The position numbers were made by a program, and so were the translations under genes. Of a stretch of DNA of 64,000 nt, positions 35,191-44,117 are shown one piece after another (the first letter of the stretch is position 1; each line of letters opens with the position of its first letter). The notes under the pieces were generated by a model. That model did no database searches. It was not told where the DNA came from and worked only from the letters and a program-made list of their open reading frames with translations. Location of the stretch: assembly GCF_900106595.1 (NCBI RefSeq), contig NZ_FNNC01000001.1:620001-684000 (forward strand), written 5' to 3'. The stretch comes from Marinococcus luteus. Lineage in GTDB: Bacteria > Bacillota > Bacilli > Bacillales > Marinococcaceae.

Positions 35191-35224
35191 TGTTTCTCTC
35201 CTATTTTTTTCATTCTTTTTTCCT

Positions 35225-36325
35225 TTAACCGATGTAGGATTCATAATCGTGCTTTTCGAGCTGCTGCATGCCGGCCCGCCGGTCTTCTTCCGTACGGAAC
35301 GTCAGCTGTAGCACGCCCATAATGTCCTCTCTCGTTTCAAGGATCCGTATATTGATAATACTGATCCCGGTGCGTCCAAGAATTCCGGTGACGTCCGAAA
35401 TAACCCCGGGATGGTCCGGCACGTCGACAAACAGGTCATAAATGGACGGTATGGCTCCCTGTTTTTTCGCGGGCAGACCGTCACGATAGGATTTGGCGTG
35501 CTCAAAAAACTGGTATATCTGCTCTTTATCCCCCGCGGCAAGCATCTGTTCAATGGCACTCATCTGCTGCTTCCAGTCTTCCATCAGCTGACGCATGACG
35601 TCATTATTTTTCAGCAGAATATCGGTCCACATTTCCGGACTGGCTGAAGCGATTCTCGTAATATCCCGGAATCCGCCGGCCGCGAGCTTTGTCACCCAGG
35701 CCTGTTCGTCCTCCATTCCCTTCACCTGATGCACGAGTGCCGATGCTACGATATGCGGAAAATGACTGATTACTCCTGTCAGCAGGTCGTGCTGCTCGTA
35801 GGACAGCTCTATAAACTTTGCCTGCGTGCCCTGAAGCCAATCTTTGATCTCCCCGATCTTTTCAGAAGAGCCCAGACCGTTTGGCACCAGCACGTAGTAC
35901 GCATTTTCAAACAGGCGGACACGGGCGGCATGGACGCCGCTTTTATGCGATCCGGCCATTGGATGGCCGCCGATAAAATGAACGTTTTTTCCCGAAAGAA
36001 CGTCTGCCTGCTCGCAGATCGATGTTTTTGTGCTGCCGACGTCGGTAACGATTGCTCCAGGCTTTAAAGCCATGCCGGCCAGCTGCACGAGCAATTTCTC
36101 AGTGGTGGCCACCGGAGTGGCAAGCACAACCAGATCTGCATCTTTTACAGCCTTCTCCAGCTCCGGGGCAGCCTCGTCGATAACATTCAGGGATACCGCG
36201 AGCTTTGTCTGGGCTTCATCTACATCTGTTCCTGCAATATAAACACCGGGATGTTCCTGTTTGATGGCAAGGGCAATTGACCCTCCGATCAATCCCAGTC
36301 CGATAACTGCTGCTTTTTTCTGCAT
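35225..36325 (-). CDS. tyrA: Prephenate dehydrogenase
   Basis: 366 residues. NAD-dependent oxidative decarboxylation of prephenate to 4-hydroxyphenylpyruvate for tyrosine. Rossmann motif GLGLIGGSIA near residue 10, the core H in HFIGGHPMAGSHKSG, and a C-terminal ACT domain (DVPDHPGVISDVTGILGRTG) for feedback control. The start MQKKAAVIGLG at 36325 is preferred over an ATG 12 codons upstream because GGAGGG lies 8 bp before it. Last gene of the aromatic supraoperon; EPSP synthase, which follows it in B. subtilis, is missing. Confidence 0.94.
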   Translation of the reverse strand: MQKKAAVIGLGLIGGSIALAIKQEHPGVYIAGTDVDEAQTKLAVSLNVIDEAAPELEKAVKDADLVVLATPVATTEKLLVQLAGMALKPGAIVTDVGSTKTSICEQADVLSGKNVHFIGGHPMAGSHKSGVHAARVRLFENAYYVLVPNGLGSSEKIGEIKDWLQGTQAKFIELSYEQHDLLTGVISHFPHIVASALVHQVKGMEDEQAWVTKLAAGGFRDITRIASASPEMWTDILLKNNDVMRQLMEDWKQQMSAIEQMLAAGDKEQIYQFFEHAKSYRDGLPAKKQGAIPSIYDLFVDVPDHPGVISDVTGILGRTGISIINIRILETREDIMGVLQLTFRTEEDRRAGMQQLEKHDYESYIG

Positions 36326-36357
36326 CTGTTTCCCTCCAGACCTCTCTTTGTTTCCAT

Positions 36358-36401
36358 ACATAAAAACACCCGGCCCCGAGCGGAGCCGGATTCCAGGTGT
36401 T
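36358..36401 (-). terminator. Hairpin with T-run between hisC and tyrA
   Basis: On the minus strand AACACC...GGTGTT encloses an inner CCGGC/GCCGG stem and is followed by TTTTTA. It could partially terminate transcription after hisC and so set the hisC:tyrA ratio. Confidence 0.6.
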
Positions 36402-36406
36402 GTCCG

Positions 36407-37510
36407 CTAAAGCCTGGCCTGCTGATGTTCAAGCACTTCACTCAGCGTCTGGCGGAAAGCTTCGTTCTGCTCCTCGGTCCCTATCGTTACACGGATCGAT
36501 TCCGGATAGCCGAGGGCTTCTCCTGAGCGGATGATAATTCCCTTTTTCAGCATTTCGTCAAAAACAACGCTTCCTGCCACTCCTGTATGAATCAGCAGAA
36601 AATTAGTCTGCGAAGGCACATAGTCCAGTCCCAGCTCTTCACAGAAAGCCGTCATTTTATCGAGTTCAGTTTTATTTTTCTCCCGGCACTTTTCAATAAA
36701 ACCGCGATCCTTCAAGGCAGCCGTTGCTGCCCGTTGGGCCACAGCTGTAACATTGAACGGAGGCCGGACCGGATCCAGAGACTGAATCAGTTCTTCATGG
36801 CTCACGCCGTAACCAACCCGGAGCGATGCCAGGCCATAGGCTTTTGAAAATGTACGCAAAAGAAGAAGGTTTGGGTATTCCTGCAGCAGCTTCAGCGTAT
36901 CCGGATAATCCTTCGCGGTCACATACTCAATGTAAGCCTCGTCCGAAACAACCAGTACGTTTTCCGGAACCTGATCGAGGAACGCCACAAACGCTTCATC
37001 ATTAATATAGGCGCCGGACGGATTGTTTGGATTACATACCCAGACAATACGTGTCTGTTCGTCAATCGCTTCAAGCATGGCATTCAGCTGATGCTCCCCG
37101 TCCACTGCCGGAATTTCACGGACCTCCGCTCCTTCAATGGCGGCATTATGCTTGTACTGCGAAAACGAAGGTACCGCCATAACGGTATTTGTATCCGGAC
37201 CAAGCATGGCCCGGCAGAGCATTAAAATAACCTCGTCGGAACCAGCTCCAAACAGCAGCTGTTTTTCTCCGACATTCAGCTCTTCGGCCACTGCCTGGCG
37301 CAGTTCAGCTGCATAACCATCCGGATAAATTTCCGGATCGGCGGCCGCTTCTTCGATTGCCTGTTTGGCCTGAAGCGGAGCACCGTATGGATTTTCGTTG
37401 GATGCCATTTTATGGACAGTAGTCAGCCCAAGCTCCCGTTTTACTTCTTCTATTGGTTTTCCCGGCTGGTAAGGCGTCATGCCTTTAATTTGTTTTTTGA
37501 TATACAACAT
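36407..37510 (-). CDS. hisC: Histidinol-phosphate aminotransferase
   Basis: 367-residue PLP aminotransferase for histidine synthesis, which in Bacillus also transaminates the phenylalanine and tyrosine keto acids; hence its place in the trp/tyr supraoperon. Seen: YQPGKPIEEVKRELG at the N-terminus, NPNNPSGAYI, the PLP lysine in RTFSKAYGLASLRVGYG. The ATG at 37510 has GAGG five bases upstream; a GTG two codons earlier lacks a site. Between trpA and tyrA as in B. subtilis. Confidence 0.95.
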   Translation of the reverse strand: MLYIKKQIKGMTPYQPGKPIEEVKRELGLTTVHKMASNENPYGAPLQAKQAIEEAAADPEIYPDGYAAELRQAVAEELNVGEKQLLFGAGSDEVILMLCRAMLGPDTNTVMAVPSFSQYKHNAAIEGAEVREIPAVDGEHQLNAMLEAIDEQTRIVWVCNPNNPSGAYINDEAFVAFLDQVPENVLVVSDEAYIEYVTAKDYPDTLKLLQEYPNLLLLRTFSKAYGLASLRVGYGVSHEELIQSLDPVRPPFNVTAVAQRAATAALKDRGFIEKCREKNKTELDKMTAFCEELGLDYVPSQTNFLLIHTGVAGSVVFDEMLKKGIIIRSGEALGYPESIRVTIGTEEQNEAFRQTLSEVLEHQQARL

Positions 37511-37542
37511 TGTCACCTCGTCTTTGTATGCTGATTACTATC

Positions 37543-38367
37543 TTACGACGAAATTAGCGTGGAGACAAAGGTTTTAATTTCGTTCAGCGCCTGTTCCCGC
37601 TCTGTCTTTTCAGCCGAAACGAGTGCCTCCTGCTGTTCTTCGACGATTTTCATAATCGCACTGCCGACGACAATACCGTCGCTCACGCCGTCAAGCAGCT
37701 CCACCTGCCGGCGGTTGGATATGCCAAAGCCGACAGCGACCGGCACCGTGCTTGCTTCTTTTACTTTGCGGATAAACGCGTAGGCTTCATCCGGGAAGGC
37801 GTCCCTTGTACCAGTTACGCCAAGACTTGAAACGCAGTACAGAAAGCCCTGGGCCTGAGAGGCAATTTTTTCAATGCGGTGGGCAGACGTCGGTGCCACG
37901 AGTGAAATGACCGACAGCCCCTTCTCCCTGGCAACCTCACTGATAAAACTGCTCTCTTCCATTGGAAGATCCGGAATCAGCACCCCGTTAGCCCCGGCAG
38001 ATGCCGCTTCTTTAACAAAAGTCTCTTCTCCCATACGGAGGACCGGATTCACATAGGAAAACACGACGACCGGAATCGTCAGTCCGCGTTCTCTCATCGT
38101 CCGGATCATGCGCAGAGCCCCTTTCAGGCTCATGCCTCCTTTAAGTGCGCGCTGGGCTGAGCGCTGAAGCAGCGGACCGTCAGCCAGCGGGTCAGAATAC
38201 GGAATACCGAGCTCTAAAATGTGGGCGCCTGCCTCCTGAAGCGAAAGAGCAATCGAAATCGTCGCTTCTTCATGCGGATCCCCTGCCATAATAAATGGCA
38301 CGAACAAAGGGTATGACGCCTGCGCTGCCGCTTCTTCCACAGTCAGCACGTTTGTTGCTTTATTCAT
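37543..38367 (-). CDS. trpA: Tryptophan synthase alpha chain
   Basis: 274-residue TIM-barrel subunit that cleaves indole-3-glycerol phosphate to indole and glyceraldehyde 3-phosphate, passing indole to TrpB. Catalytic Glu in [17 protein letters not shown] (E near 52) and the phosphate-binding [10 protein letters not shown] and IVVGSAIMK loops. The start at 38367 ([13 protein letters not shown]) overlaps the trpB stop by 8 bp (ATGAATAA) and has GGGGAG inside trpB; the open frame upstream is not used. Confidence 0.96.
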   Translation of the reverse strand: MNKATNVLTVEEAAAQASYPLFVPFIMAGDPHEEATISIALSLQEAGAHILELGIPYSDPLADGPLLQRSAQRALKGGMSLKGALRMIRTMRERGLTIPVVVFSYVNPVLRMGEETFVKEAASAGANGVLIPDLPMEESSFISEVAREKGLSVISLVAPTSAHRIEKIASQAQGFLYCVSSLGVTGTRDAFPDEAYAFIRKVKEASTVPVAVGFGISNRRQVELLDGVSDGIVVGSAIMKIVEEQQEALVSAEKTEREQALNEIKTFVSTLISS

Positions 38368-39562
38368 CACTGCTCTCCCCTTCCATCCGGCGGCGGATCG
38401 TTTCAACGTCTTTATCTCCACGCCCCGAGAGGCATATGACGATTCGTTCACTTCTGTCCATCTGTTTAGCTTTTTCAAACGCCAGGTAAAGGGCATGGGA
38501 GGTTTCAATCGCCGGAAGGATGCCTTCTTTTTTTGTTAACAGCGAAAGTGCTTCCAGTGCTTCTTCATCTGTCACACCCGTGTATTCCACGCGGCCGCTT
38601 TCAGCCAGATGGGCGTGCTCCGGTCCAATGCCCGGATAATCCAGTCCGGCGGAAATAGAATACGGCTCAATGATCTGTCCATTTTCATCCTGGATTAAAT
38701 ACGTCAGTGACCCGTGGATCACCCCGCGGGTGCCTTTCGAAATCGTTGCTGCGTGCATAGCTGTATGAACGCCCATGCCGGCTGCTTCCGCACCGTAAAG
38801 CTTTACATCGTCTTGCAGAAACGGATAAAACATGCCGATCGCATTGCTTCCTCCTCCCACGCATGCTGCAATCGCATCCGGAAGAGACCCGCACCGCGTC
38901 TGCATCTGCCGTTTGGTCTCATCTCCAATAATCCGCTGATAGTTCCGGACAATCATTGGATATGGATGCGGACCAACAACCGAACCGATCAGATAAAACG
39001 TATCTTCAACGTTTGTCACCCAGTAGCGGATCGCTTCATTGGTGGCGTCCTTTAAAGTTTTGTTTCCGGACGATGCAGGCAGCACTTCCGCTCCAAGCAG
39101 CTCCATCCGGAAGACATTCAGTTCCTGCCGCTCCATATCTTCTTCACCCATAAACACCTTGCACTCCAGCCCAAACTTAGCACAGACGGTCGCCGTTGCC
39201 ACGCCGTGCTGGCCGGCGCCTGTTTCTGCAACAATTTTTGATTTCCCCATCCGTCTGGCCAGAAGCACCTGGCCGATGGCATTGTTTAATTTATGGGCAC
39301 CGGTATGAAGCAGATCTTCCCGTTTTAAATAAATTTCTGCTCCGCCCAGATGCTCCGTCAGGTGCCCCGCGAACGTCAGCGGGGTTTCCCGGCCGGCATA
39401 TTCACGCAGAATGTCCTGGTACTCCTCGTGAAAGGATTCATCCTCCCAGGCAGCGTTAAATGCCTCTTCAAGTTCCTCTAGTGCATACATGAGTGTTTCC
39501 GGCACATACTTTCCGCCGTAATCCCCGTACCGTCCGTGTTCATCGGGATATATCTGCTGCAT
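38360..39562 (-). CDS. trpB: Tryptophan synthase beta chain
   Basis: 400-residue PLP subunit joining indole and serine. PLP lysine in [19 protein letters not shown], the phosphate loop [10 protein letters not shown] and the [11 protein letters not shown] segment are intact. It overlaps trpF by 23 bp upstream and trpA by 8 bp downstream, so the chain is translationally coupled and gives stoichiometric TrpA/TrpB. Confidence 0.97.
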   Translation of the reverse strand: MQQIYPDEHGRYGDYGGKYVPETLMYALEELEEAFNAAWEDESFHEEYQDILREYAGRETPLTFAGHLTEHLGGAEIYLKREDLLHTGAHKLNNAIGQVLLARRMGKSKIVAETGAGQHGVATATVCAKFGLECKVFMGEEDMERQELNVFRMELLGAEVLPASSGNKTLKDATNEAIRYWVTNVEDTFYLIGSVVGPHPYPMIVRNYQRIIGDETKRQMQTRCGSLPDAIAACVGGGSNAIGMFYPFLQDDVKLYGAEAAGMGVHTAMHAATISKGTRGVIHGSLTYLIQDENGQIIEPYSISAGLDYPGIGPEHAHLAESGRVEYTGVTDEEALEALSLLTKKEGILPAIETSHALYLAFEKAKQMDRSERIVICLSGRGDKDVETIRRRMEGESSDE

Positions 39563-40205
39563 AGCTATTCAACCTCTTCTCTAATTGTTCTAATAAGCCG
39601 GCATCCTTTACTCCGTCTTTTTCGAGCCCGCTGGAAATATCAATACCCGCCGGATGATACGCAAGCAGGTCTTCAACATTTTCCGGACGGACTCCTCCTG
39701 CAATAAATAACGGAAGACGGTGGGCTTTTCCAGCTTTAATATAGCCGGGCACGTGCTCCCAGGCGAAGGATTCGCCGGAGCCCCCGAACCGGCCATCAAC
39801 TTTGGCGTCGATGATGAAACCATCAACGTAATCCGCATAGGCATCGATCTGCTGATGAGTATATTCTCCGTGCGGGAGGGCTTTCCACACATCCTTCCCT
39901 GTACGGTGGCGGATGATCGCTGCTTCTTCCGGCGGTTCCTCACCGTGCAGCTGAATCACGTCCGCCTGTATTTCTTCAACGGTCGCAATCACTTTTCGCA
40001 CCGGCGCATTCACAAACAGGGCTGTCACCTTTTTACCGTGCAGCGGATGAGCCTGCAGCCATTCGCGCACGGCTGTCGGCTCAACTTCCCGTTTCCCCGG
40101 GGCAAATACAAACCCTGCGAACGACGCGGAGGAAGAAGCTGCAAGCCGCACATCATTTTCGGAATGCAGGCCGCACATTTTAAACATCGGCGTCTGTGGA
40201 GGCAT
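39540..40205 (-). CDS. trpF: Phosphoribosylanthranilate isomerase
   Basis: 221-residue TIM-barrel isomerase (third step after anthranilate). Catalytic Cys in [12 protein letters not shown] and Asp in [16 protein letters not shown]; phosphate loops [11 protein letters not shown] and [10 protein letters not shown]. The ATG at 40205 lies inside trpC (26-bp overlap) with GGGGAG upstream. Confidence 0.95.
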   Translation of the reverse strand: MPPQTPMFKMCGLHSENDVRLAASSSASFAGFVFAPGKREVEPTAVREWLQAHPLHGKKVTALFVNAPVRKVIATVEEIQADVIQLHGEEPPEEAAIIRHRTGKDVWKALPHGEYTHQQIDAYADYVDGFIIDAKVDGRFGGSGESFAWEHVPGYIKAGKAHRLPLFIAGGVRPENVEDLLAYHPAGIDISSGLEKDGVKDAGLLEQLEKRLNSYAADISR

Positions 40206-40962
40206 GGTTGCTCACTCCCCGCAGTTTTAGTAAAGCTTCTCGTACATCCGGCTGTCTCATCAGGGATTCTCCGACGAGTGCCGCCTCTGCCCCGAGCAGC
40301 TGCACATAATCGAGGTCTTCGTCTGTACGGATGCCGCTTTCACTCACGAGCACACTGCCTTCCGGTATAAACGAAGCTGCTTTTCCTGTCTGCCCGAGTT
40401 CTGTATGGAACGTATGAAGATCACGGTTATTGATACCGATAATTTCCGGCGTAAACTGATGGAGCAGGTCGTGCAGCTTTTCGGGCGAATGTGCTTCTAC
40501 AAGCACCTCCATCCCGAGCTCGTAGGCCTGCTGGTATAATTCGTGCAGCTTTTCCGGGGCAAGGGCTTCTGCGATCAGTAAAATAGCATCTGCCCCCATC
40601 GCCGCACTCTCCTCCACCTGTCTGGCATCGATAATAAAGTCCTTGCGCAGTACAGGCAGAGAAGAGATTTTTTTGACCGCTGTCAGATAGCTGCTGCTCC
40701 CCTGGAAATACGTTTCATCCGTCAGCACCGACAGGGCGGCGGCGCCTCCCCGTTCATAGCCAAGGGCGATGGCTTCCGGATCGAAATCACTCCGTATCAG
40801 CCCTTTGGAGGGCGAAGCTTTTTTGACTTCCGCAATAATCTGTACGTTCGGCGGATCCTGCTGCAGTGCTTTTTTCAGTGAGTAAAAAGGTACATCGGGA
40901 CGCTCGCCAATCGTAATACGGGAGAGTTCTTCCTGTTTGGTTTGCAGTATTTTTTCAAGCAT
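40180..40962 (-). CDS. trpC: Indole-3-glycerol phosphate synthase
   Basis: 260-residue TIM-barrel enzyme. Seen: MLEKILQTKQEEL start, IAEVKKASPSKGLI with the catalytic Lys, VLRKDFIID, GINNRDLHTF and VSESGIRT. The start MLEKIL at 40962 overlaps the trpD stop by 8 bp (ATGCTTGA); GAGG is 12 bp upstream, so an in-frame ATG six codons earlier (40980) is a second possibility. Confidence 0.95.
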   Translation of the reverse strand: MLEKILQTKQEELSRITIGERPDVPFYSLKKALQQDPPNVQIIAEVKKASPSKGLIRSDFDPEAIALGYERGGAAALSVLTDETYFQGSSSYLTAVKKISSLPVLRKDFIIDARQVEESAAMGADAILLIAEALAPEKLHELYQQAYELGMEVLVEAHSPEKLHDLLHQFTPEIIGINNRDLHTFHTELGQTGKAASFIPEGSVLVSESGIRTDEDLDYVQLLGAEAALVGESLMRQPDVREALLKLRGVSNHASTDADV

Positions 40963-41980
40963 ACGTTGAATTAACCTCATTTCCCCGCAGGCGCTGCAGC
41001 TGCTGTTCGGCTTTACCCCCGCGGATGGCTTCTTCCGCAAGCTGTACACCGTCCGCGATAGTTTCTGCCCGGCCGGCAGCATAAAATGCAGCGCCCATGT
41101 TTAATAGTAAAATGTCTTTTGCTGCCCCAGTTTCTGATCCGTTAAAAATATTTTCGATCAGCGCTGCGCTTTCTTCCGCTGTTTCCACCTGCACTTCTTC
41201 AACGGGAGCTCTCGTTAGTCCCGCCTCTTCCGGCGTAATTTCATATTTCGTAATTTCACCGTCGCGAAGCTCTGTAATATACGTACTGTCTGAAATCGTC
41301 ATTTCATCAAGTCCGTCTCTGCCGGTAACAAATAACGCCCGGCGCGCACCCAGGTTTTTCAGCACGTAGGCCATTTTCTCCCCGTATTCCCGGTCAAACA
41401 CGCCGACCACCTGAATATCAGCGTTTGCCGGATTTGTTAACGGACCGAGCACGTTAAAGATTGTACGAAAACCCAGTTCTTTTCTCGGGGTGACGGCATG
41501 CTTCATCGCTACATGGTAGAGCGGGGCAAACAGGAAGGCCAGTCCTTTTTCCTGCAGAGCCTTTACCGCTTCCTCAGGTCCTGACTGCACGGGCACCTGC
41601 AGTGTTTCAAGCACATCGGCGCTCCCGCTTTTGGATGATACCGAGCGGTTGCCGTGCTTGGCGACCTTAATCCCCGCTCCGCTTAATGCGATCGCAGAAG
41701 CAGTGGAAATATTGTACGTTGAACTTACGTCGCCGCCGGTGCCGCACGTGTCGAGAAGAGAAGGCTCCTCATGCTCTAAAGAAAGGGCGTGACGGCGCAT
41801 ACTGCGGACAAATCCGGTCAGCTCTTCCACCGTTTCGCCCCGGAACCGCATGATGGTAATAAGACCGGCAATCTGGCTTGGTGTAGCCTCTCCCTGCATA
41901 ATAAAGTCCATTGCCTGTTCCGCTTCCTGTTCTTTTAGTGTATGCCCCTCAATGCATTTATTCAACAGTGCTTTAAGCAT
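40955..41980 (-). CDS. trpD: Anthranilate phosphoribosyltransferase
   Basis: 341-residue transferase joining anthranilate to PRPP. Conserved DTCGTGGD (PRPP loop), KHGNRSVSSKSGSAD and GRDGLDE metal site. Start at 41980 (MLKALLNKC) with GGGAGAG upstream; it overlaps the trpE stop by 8 bp (ATGCTTAA). Confidence 0.96.
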   Translation of the reverse strand: MLKALLNKCIEGHTLKEQEAEQAMDFIMQGEATPSQIAGLITIMRFRGETVEELTGFVRSMRRHALSLEHEEPSLLDTCGTGGDVSSTYNISTASAIALSGAGIKVAKHGNRSVSSKSGSADVLETLQVPVQSGPEEAVKALQEKGLAFLFAPLYHVAMKHAVTPRKELGFRTIFNVLGPLTNPANADIQVVGVFDREYGEKMAYVLKNLGARRALFVTGRDGLDEMTISDSTYITELRDGEITKYEITPEEAGLTRAPVEEVQVETAEESAALIENIFNGSETGAAKDILLLNMGAAFYAAGRAETIADGVQLAEEAIRGGKAEQQLQRLRGNEVNSTYA

Positions 41981-43481
41981 GAATATTCTCTCCCTTCTCA
42001 TCGGTGAACATTGCTTCGGCAGCGGCTACAGTACGGAGAAGAGCTGCTGCTTTATTCTGCGTTTCTTCGTATTCCGATGCCGGGTCCGAATCAGCAACGA
42101 TGCCGGCTCCGGCCTGGACCTTTGCCGTCTGATTTTCCACAAGCATAGTCCGGATGGCAATGCAGGAGTCAATGTTGCCGTCAAAGCCCATATAGCACAC
42201 AGCCCCGGCGTACATTCCGCGCCTGGTCGGCTCGAGTTCTTTTAAAATTTCCATTGCCCGGATTTTTGGCGCTCCGGAGACGGTTCCGGCTGGAAAAGCG
42301 GACTGAAGAGCCGCGACCGGAGAAACGAATGGGGAAAGCCTTCCTGTCACTTTGGAGATAATATGCATTACGTGCGAGAAGCGGACTGTTTCAAGCAGCA
42401 CCGGCGTTTCCACCGTACCGTAGGAAGCAATCCGGCCAACGTCATTTCGCGCCAGATCAACGAGCATAAAGTGTTCCGCCCGCTCTTTTTCATCGGCAAG
42501 CAGTTCTTCTTCGAGTGCTTTATCTTCGCTGTCTGTCTGTCCCCGTTTGCGGGTCCCGGCAATCGGATGGATTTCCACGTGACCGTCGAGCACCTGCACG
42601 AGCCGTTCCGGAGAACTTCCCACCACTTCTGTTTCCCCGAGCCGCAGGTAAAACAAATAGGGCGACGGATTAATCATGCGGAGCACCCGGTAAAGGTCAA
42701 AGCCGCTCACCGTTGTCGGCAGCTCAAAACGCTGGGACAGCACCGTCTGAAATACGTCTCCGGCTACAATATATTCTTTAATTTTCTCCACTGCATCCAT
42801 AAAGTCTTCCTTCGAATAATTAGACTGGACCCGGCTGAAGTCCACTGCTGTATTTTTTTCAAGCGGCGGGTACATTGCGGATCCGGAATTTCCGTTCTGA
42901 AGACTTTTTTGAAGCTTTCCGACCGTGGCCTTTGCTTCCTCAAAGCGTTTTTCAGTCTCTTTATCTGTATGTTCATCGTAATAGATGATCGTCAGCTCTT
43001 TGTTCGTCTGATCGAGCGCCATAATCGTGCTGCAGTACACAAAGTGTATGCGTGATTCCGGGGAGCTGTCCGGAGCGAGCTTCGGCTCGAACAATTCCAC
43101 AGCATCGTACGAGAGGGCCCCGACAGCGCCGCCTTTAAATGGGAGATCCACCTCCGGCAGCGAAGGATCAATATAGTCTGTCGCCTGCTGCATGCAGGCT
43201 TCCAGATTAGAAGCTGTAAGTATGAGGGTGCCGTCCGTTTTCTCAAGACGGAACTCTCCTCCCTGTTCTACAATCCGATAGGAAGGATGAAGCCCGACAA
43301 ACGAGTAGCGGGACCACGGAGAGGCTTCGTCTTTACTTTCCAGCAGATATACAGCGTCTTCCTGAAAGTGGCGAAACACATCGATGGGGGTGAGGGTGTC
43401 GGAAAAGTAATGCTCCATATAGGGAATTGTACGGTGGGACGCACACGCGTCAGTGAATGCCTGCTTCGTTGTTTTGGTCAC
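41973..43481 (-). CDS. trpE: Anthranilate synthase component I
   Basis: 502 residues. It converts chorismate to anthranilate with ammonia supplied by a glutaminase subunit; trpG/pabA is not in this operon, as in B. subtilis, where it is in the folate operon. The feedback region LLESKDE...SRYSF is near the N-terminus. The core has HPIAGTRKRG, DLARNDVGRI and the C-terminal GAGIVADSDPASEYEET. The start is GTG at 43481, chosen because AAAGGAGG lies 7 bp upstream; longer in-frame starts lie in the attenuator. Confidence 0.96.
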   Translation of the reverse strand: MTKTTKQAFTDACASHRTIPYMEHYFSDTLTPIDVFRHFQEDAVYLLESKDEASPWSRYSFVGLHPSYRIVEQGGEFRLEKTDGTLILTASNLEACMQQATDYIDPSLPEVDLPFKGGAVGALSYDAVELFEPKLAPDSSPESRIHFVYCSTIMALDQTNKELTIIYYDEHTDKETEKRFEEAKATVGKLQKSLQNGNSGSAMYPPLEKNTAVDFSRVQSNYSKEDFMDAVEKIKEYIVAGDVFQTVLSQRFELPTTVSGFDLYRVLRMINPSPYLFYLRLGETEVVGSSPERLVQVLDGHVEIHPIAGTRKRGQTDSEDKALEEELLADEKERAEHFMLVDLARNDVGRIASYGTVETPVLLETVRFSHVMHIISKVTGRLSPFVSPVAALQSAFPAGTVSGAPKIRAMEILKELEPTRRGMYAGAVCYMGFDGNIDSCIAIRTMLVENQTAKVQAGAGIVADSDPASEYEETQNKAAALLRTVAAAEAMFTDEKGENIHA

Positions 43482-43523
43482 GGTTTTTCCTCCTTTGATA
43501 GGAAAAGCATGCCAGAACACGAG

Positions 43524-43548
43524 AAAAACCTCTCTGCGGACAGAGAGG
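43524..43548 (-). terminator. Attenuator (terminator) of the trp operon leader
   Basis: On the minus strand CCTCTCTG-TCCG-CAGAGAGG is followed by TTTTT, 43 bp before trpE. Its 5' arm (GCCTCT, 43544-43549) can instead pair with AGAGGC (43634-43639) within the TRAP site, and TCTTCTAT (43553-43560) with ATAGAAGA (43613-43620), giving an antiterminator. The two folds are mutually exclusive. Confidence 0.85.
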
Positions 43549-43616
43549 CATGATAGAAGAGAACCCTGCATATAACTACGCAGGATTTTTTGGTTAAATG
43601 TATTGTCAGGTATCTT

Positions 43617-43679
43617 CTATTCTCTGCTATTCTGCCTCTGCTCTTCTAACTCTCTATGCTGCCTCCGATGGCAGCGCTC
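43617..43679 (-). promoter_or_regulatory. TRAP (MtrB) binding site in the trp leader RNA
   Basis: Ten GAG/UAG triplets in 63 nt: two distal (43677-43679, 43663-43665) and eight close together from 43656 to 43617, mostly spaced 1-2 nt. This is the known signature bound by the 11-subunit TRAP ring. Tryptophan-loaded TRAP bound here would block the antiterminator and cause termination before trpE. mtrB is at 52610-52837. Confidence 0.88.
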
Positions 43680-43717
43680 ATCTATACCTTAACTGTCGTT
43701 GCTCTAAACTTATACTT

Positions 43718-43747
43718 ATCCTACTAGGAATCCTTCTGCTTTGTCAA
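43718..43747 (-). promoter_or_regulatory. trp operon promoter
   Basis: -35 TTGACA (43742-43747) and -10 TAGGAT (43718-43723), spacer 18 bp. It overlaps the last codons of aroH and would give a leader of about 230 nt. Confidence 0.65.
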
Positions 43748-44113
43748 ACCAAGGTCCGGACGAAGCGCCACCGCTTCGTTTAAGAAGATATGCTGCACAT
43801 CTTCTGCAGGTACATTTACTTCCGCAGTCATCATCACACGGATGCACCGCTCCAGGCTCCCGGGCACCGGAATTTCCTGGGCACACATTACCGGAACAAA
43901 CTCCCACCCGGGAATTTTCCTCGCTGCTTTTGCCGGAAAAGCAGCATCGAGATCAGAAGTGACCGTAAACCAAATATGCGAGACCTGGTCCGCAGTAATG
44001 TGATTTTCCGCAATCATCTCCTCAAGCACGCGGCCGGTTTCCTCCCAGATCTCTTCTGCGCGGTTTTCTTTTACCGTTGTTGCTCCCCGTACACCTCGTA
44101 TCACTGTTGTCAC
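43724..44113 (-). CDS. aroH: Chorismate mutase, AroH type
   Basis: 129-residue monofunctional trimeric chorismate mutase making prephenate. The AroH start motif IRGVRGATTVKEN and the catalytic segments WFTVTSDLDAAFPA, PVMCAQEIPVPGSLERCIRVMM and FLNEAVALRPD are intact. GTG start at 44113 with a weak ribosome site, 4 bp after the aroB stop, so coupling is likely. Confidence 0.95.
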   Translation of the reverse strand: MTTVIRGVRGATTVKENRAEEIWEETGRVLEEMIAENHITADQVSHIWFTVTSDLDAAFPAKAARKIPGWEFVPVMCAQEIPVPGSLERCIRVMMTAEVNVPAEDVQHIFLNEAVALRPDLGLTKQKDS

Positions 44114-44117
44114 CTGC

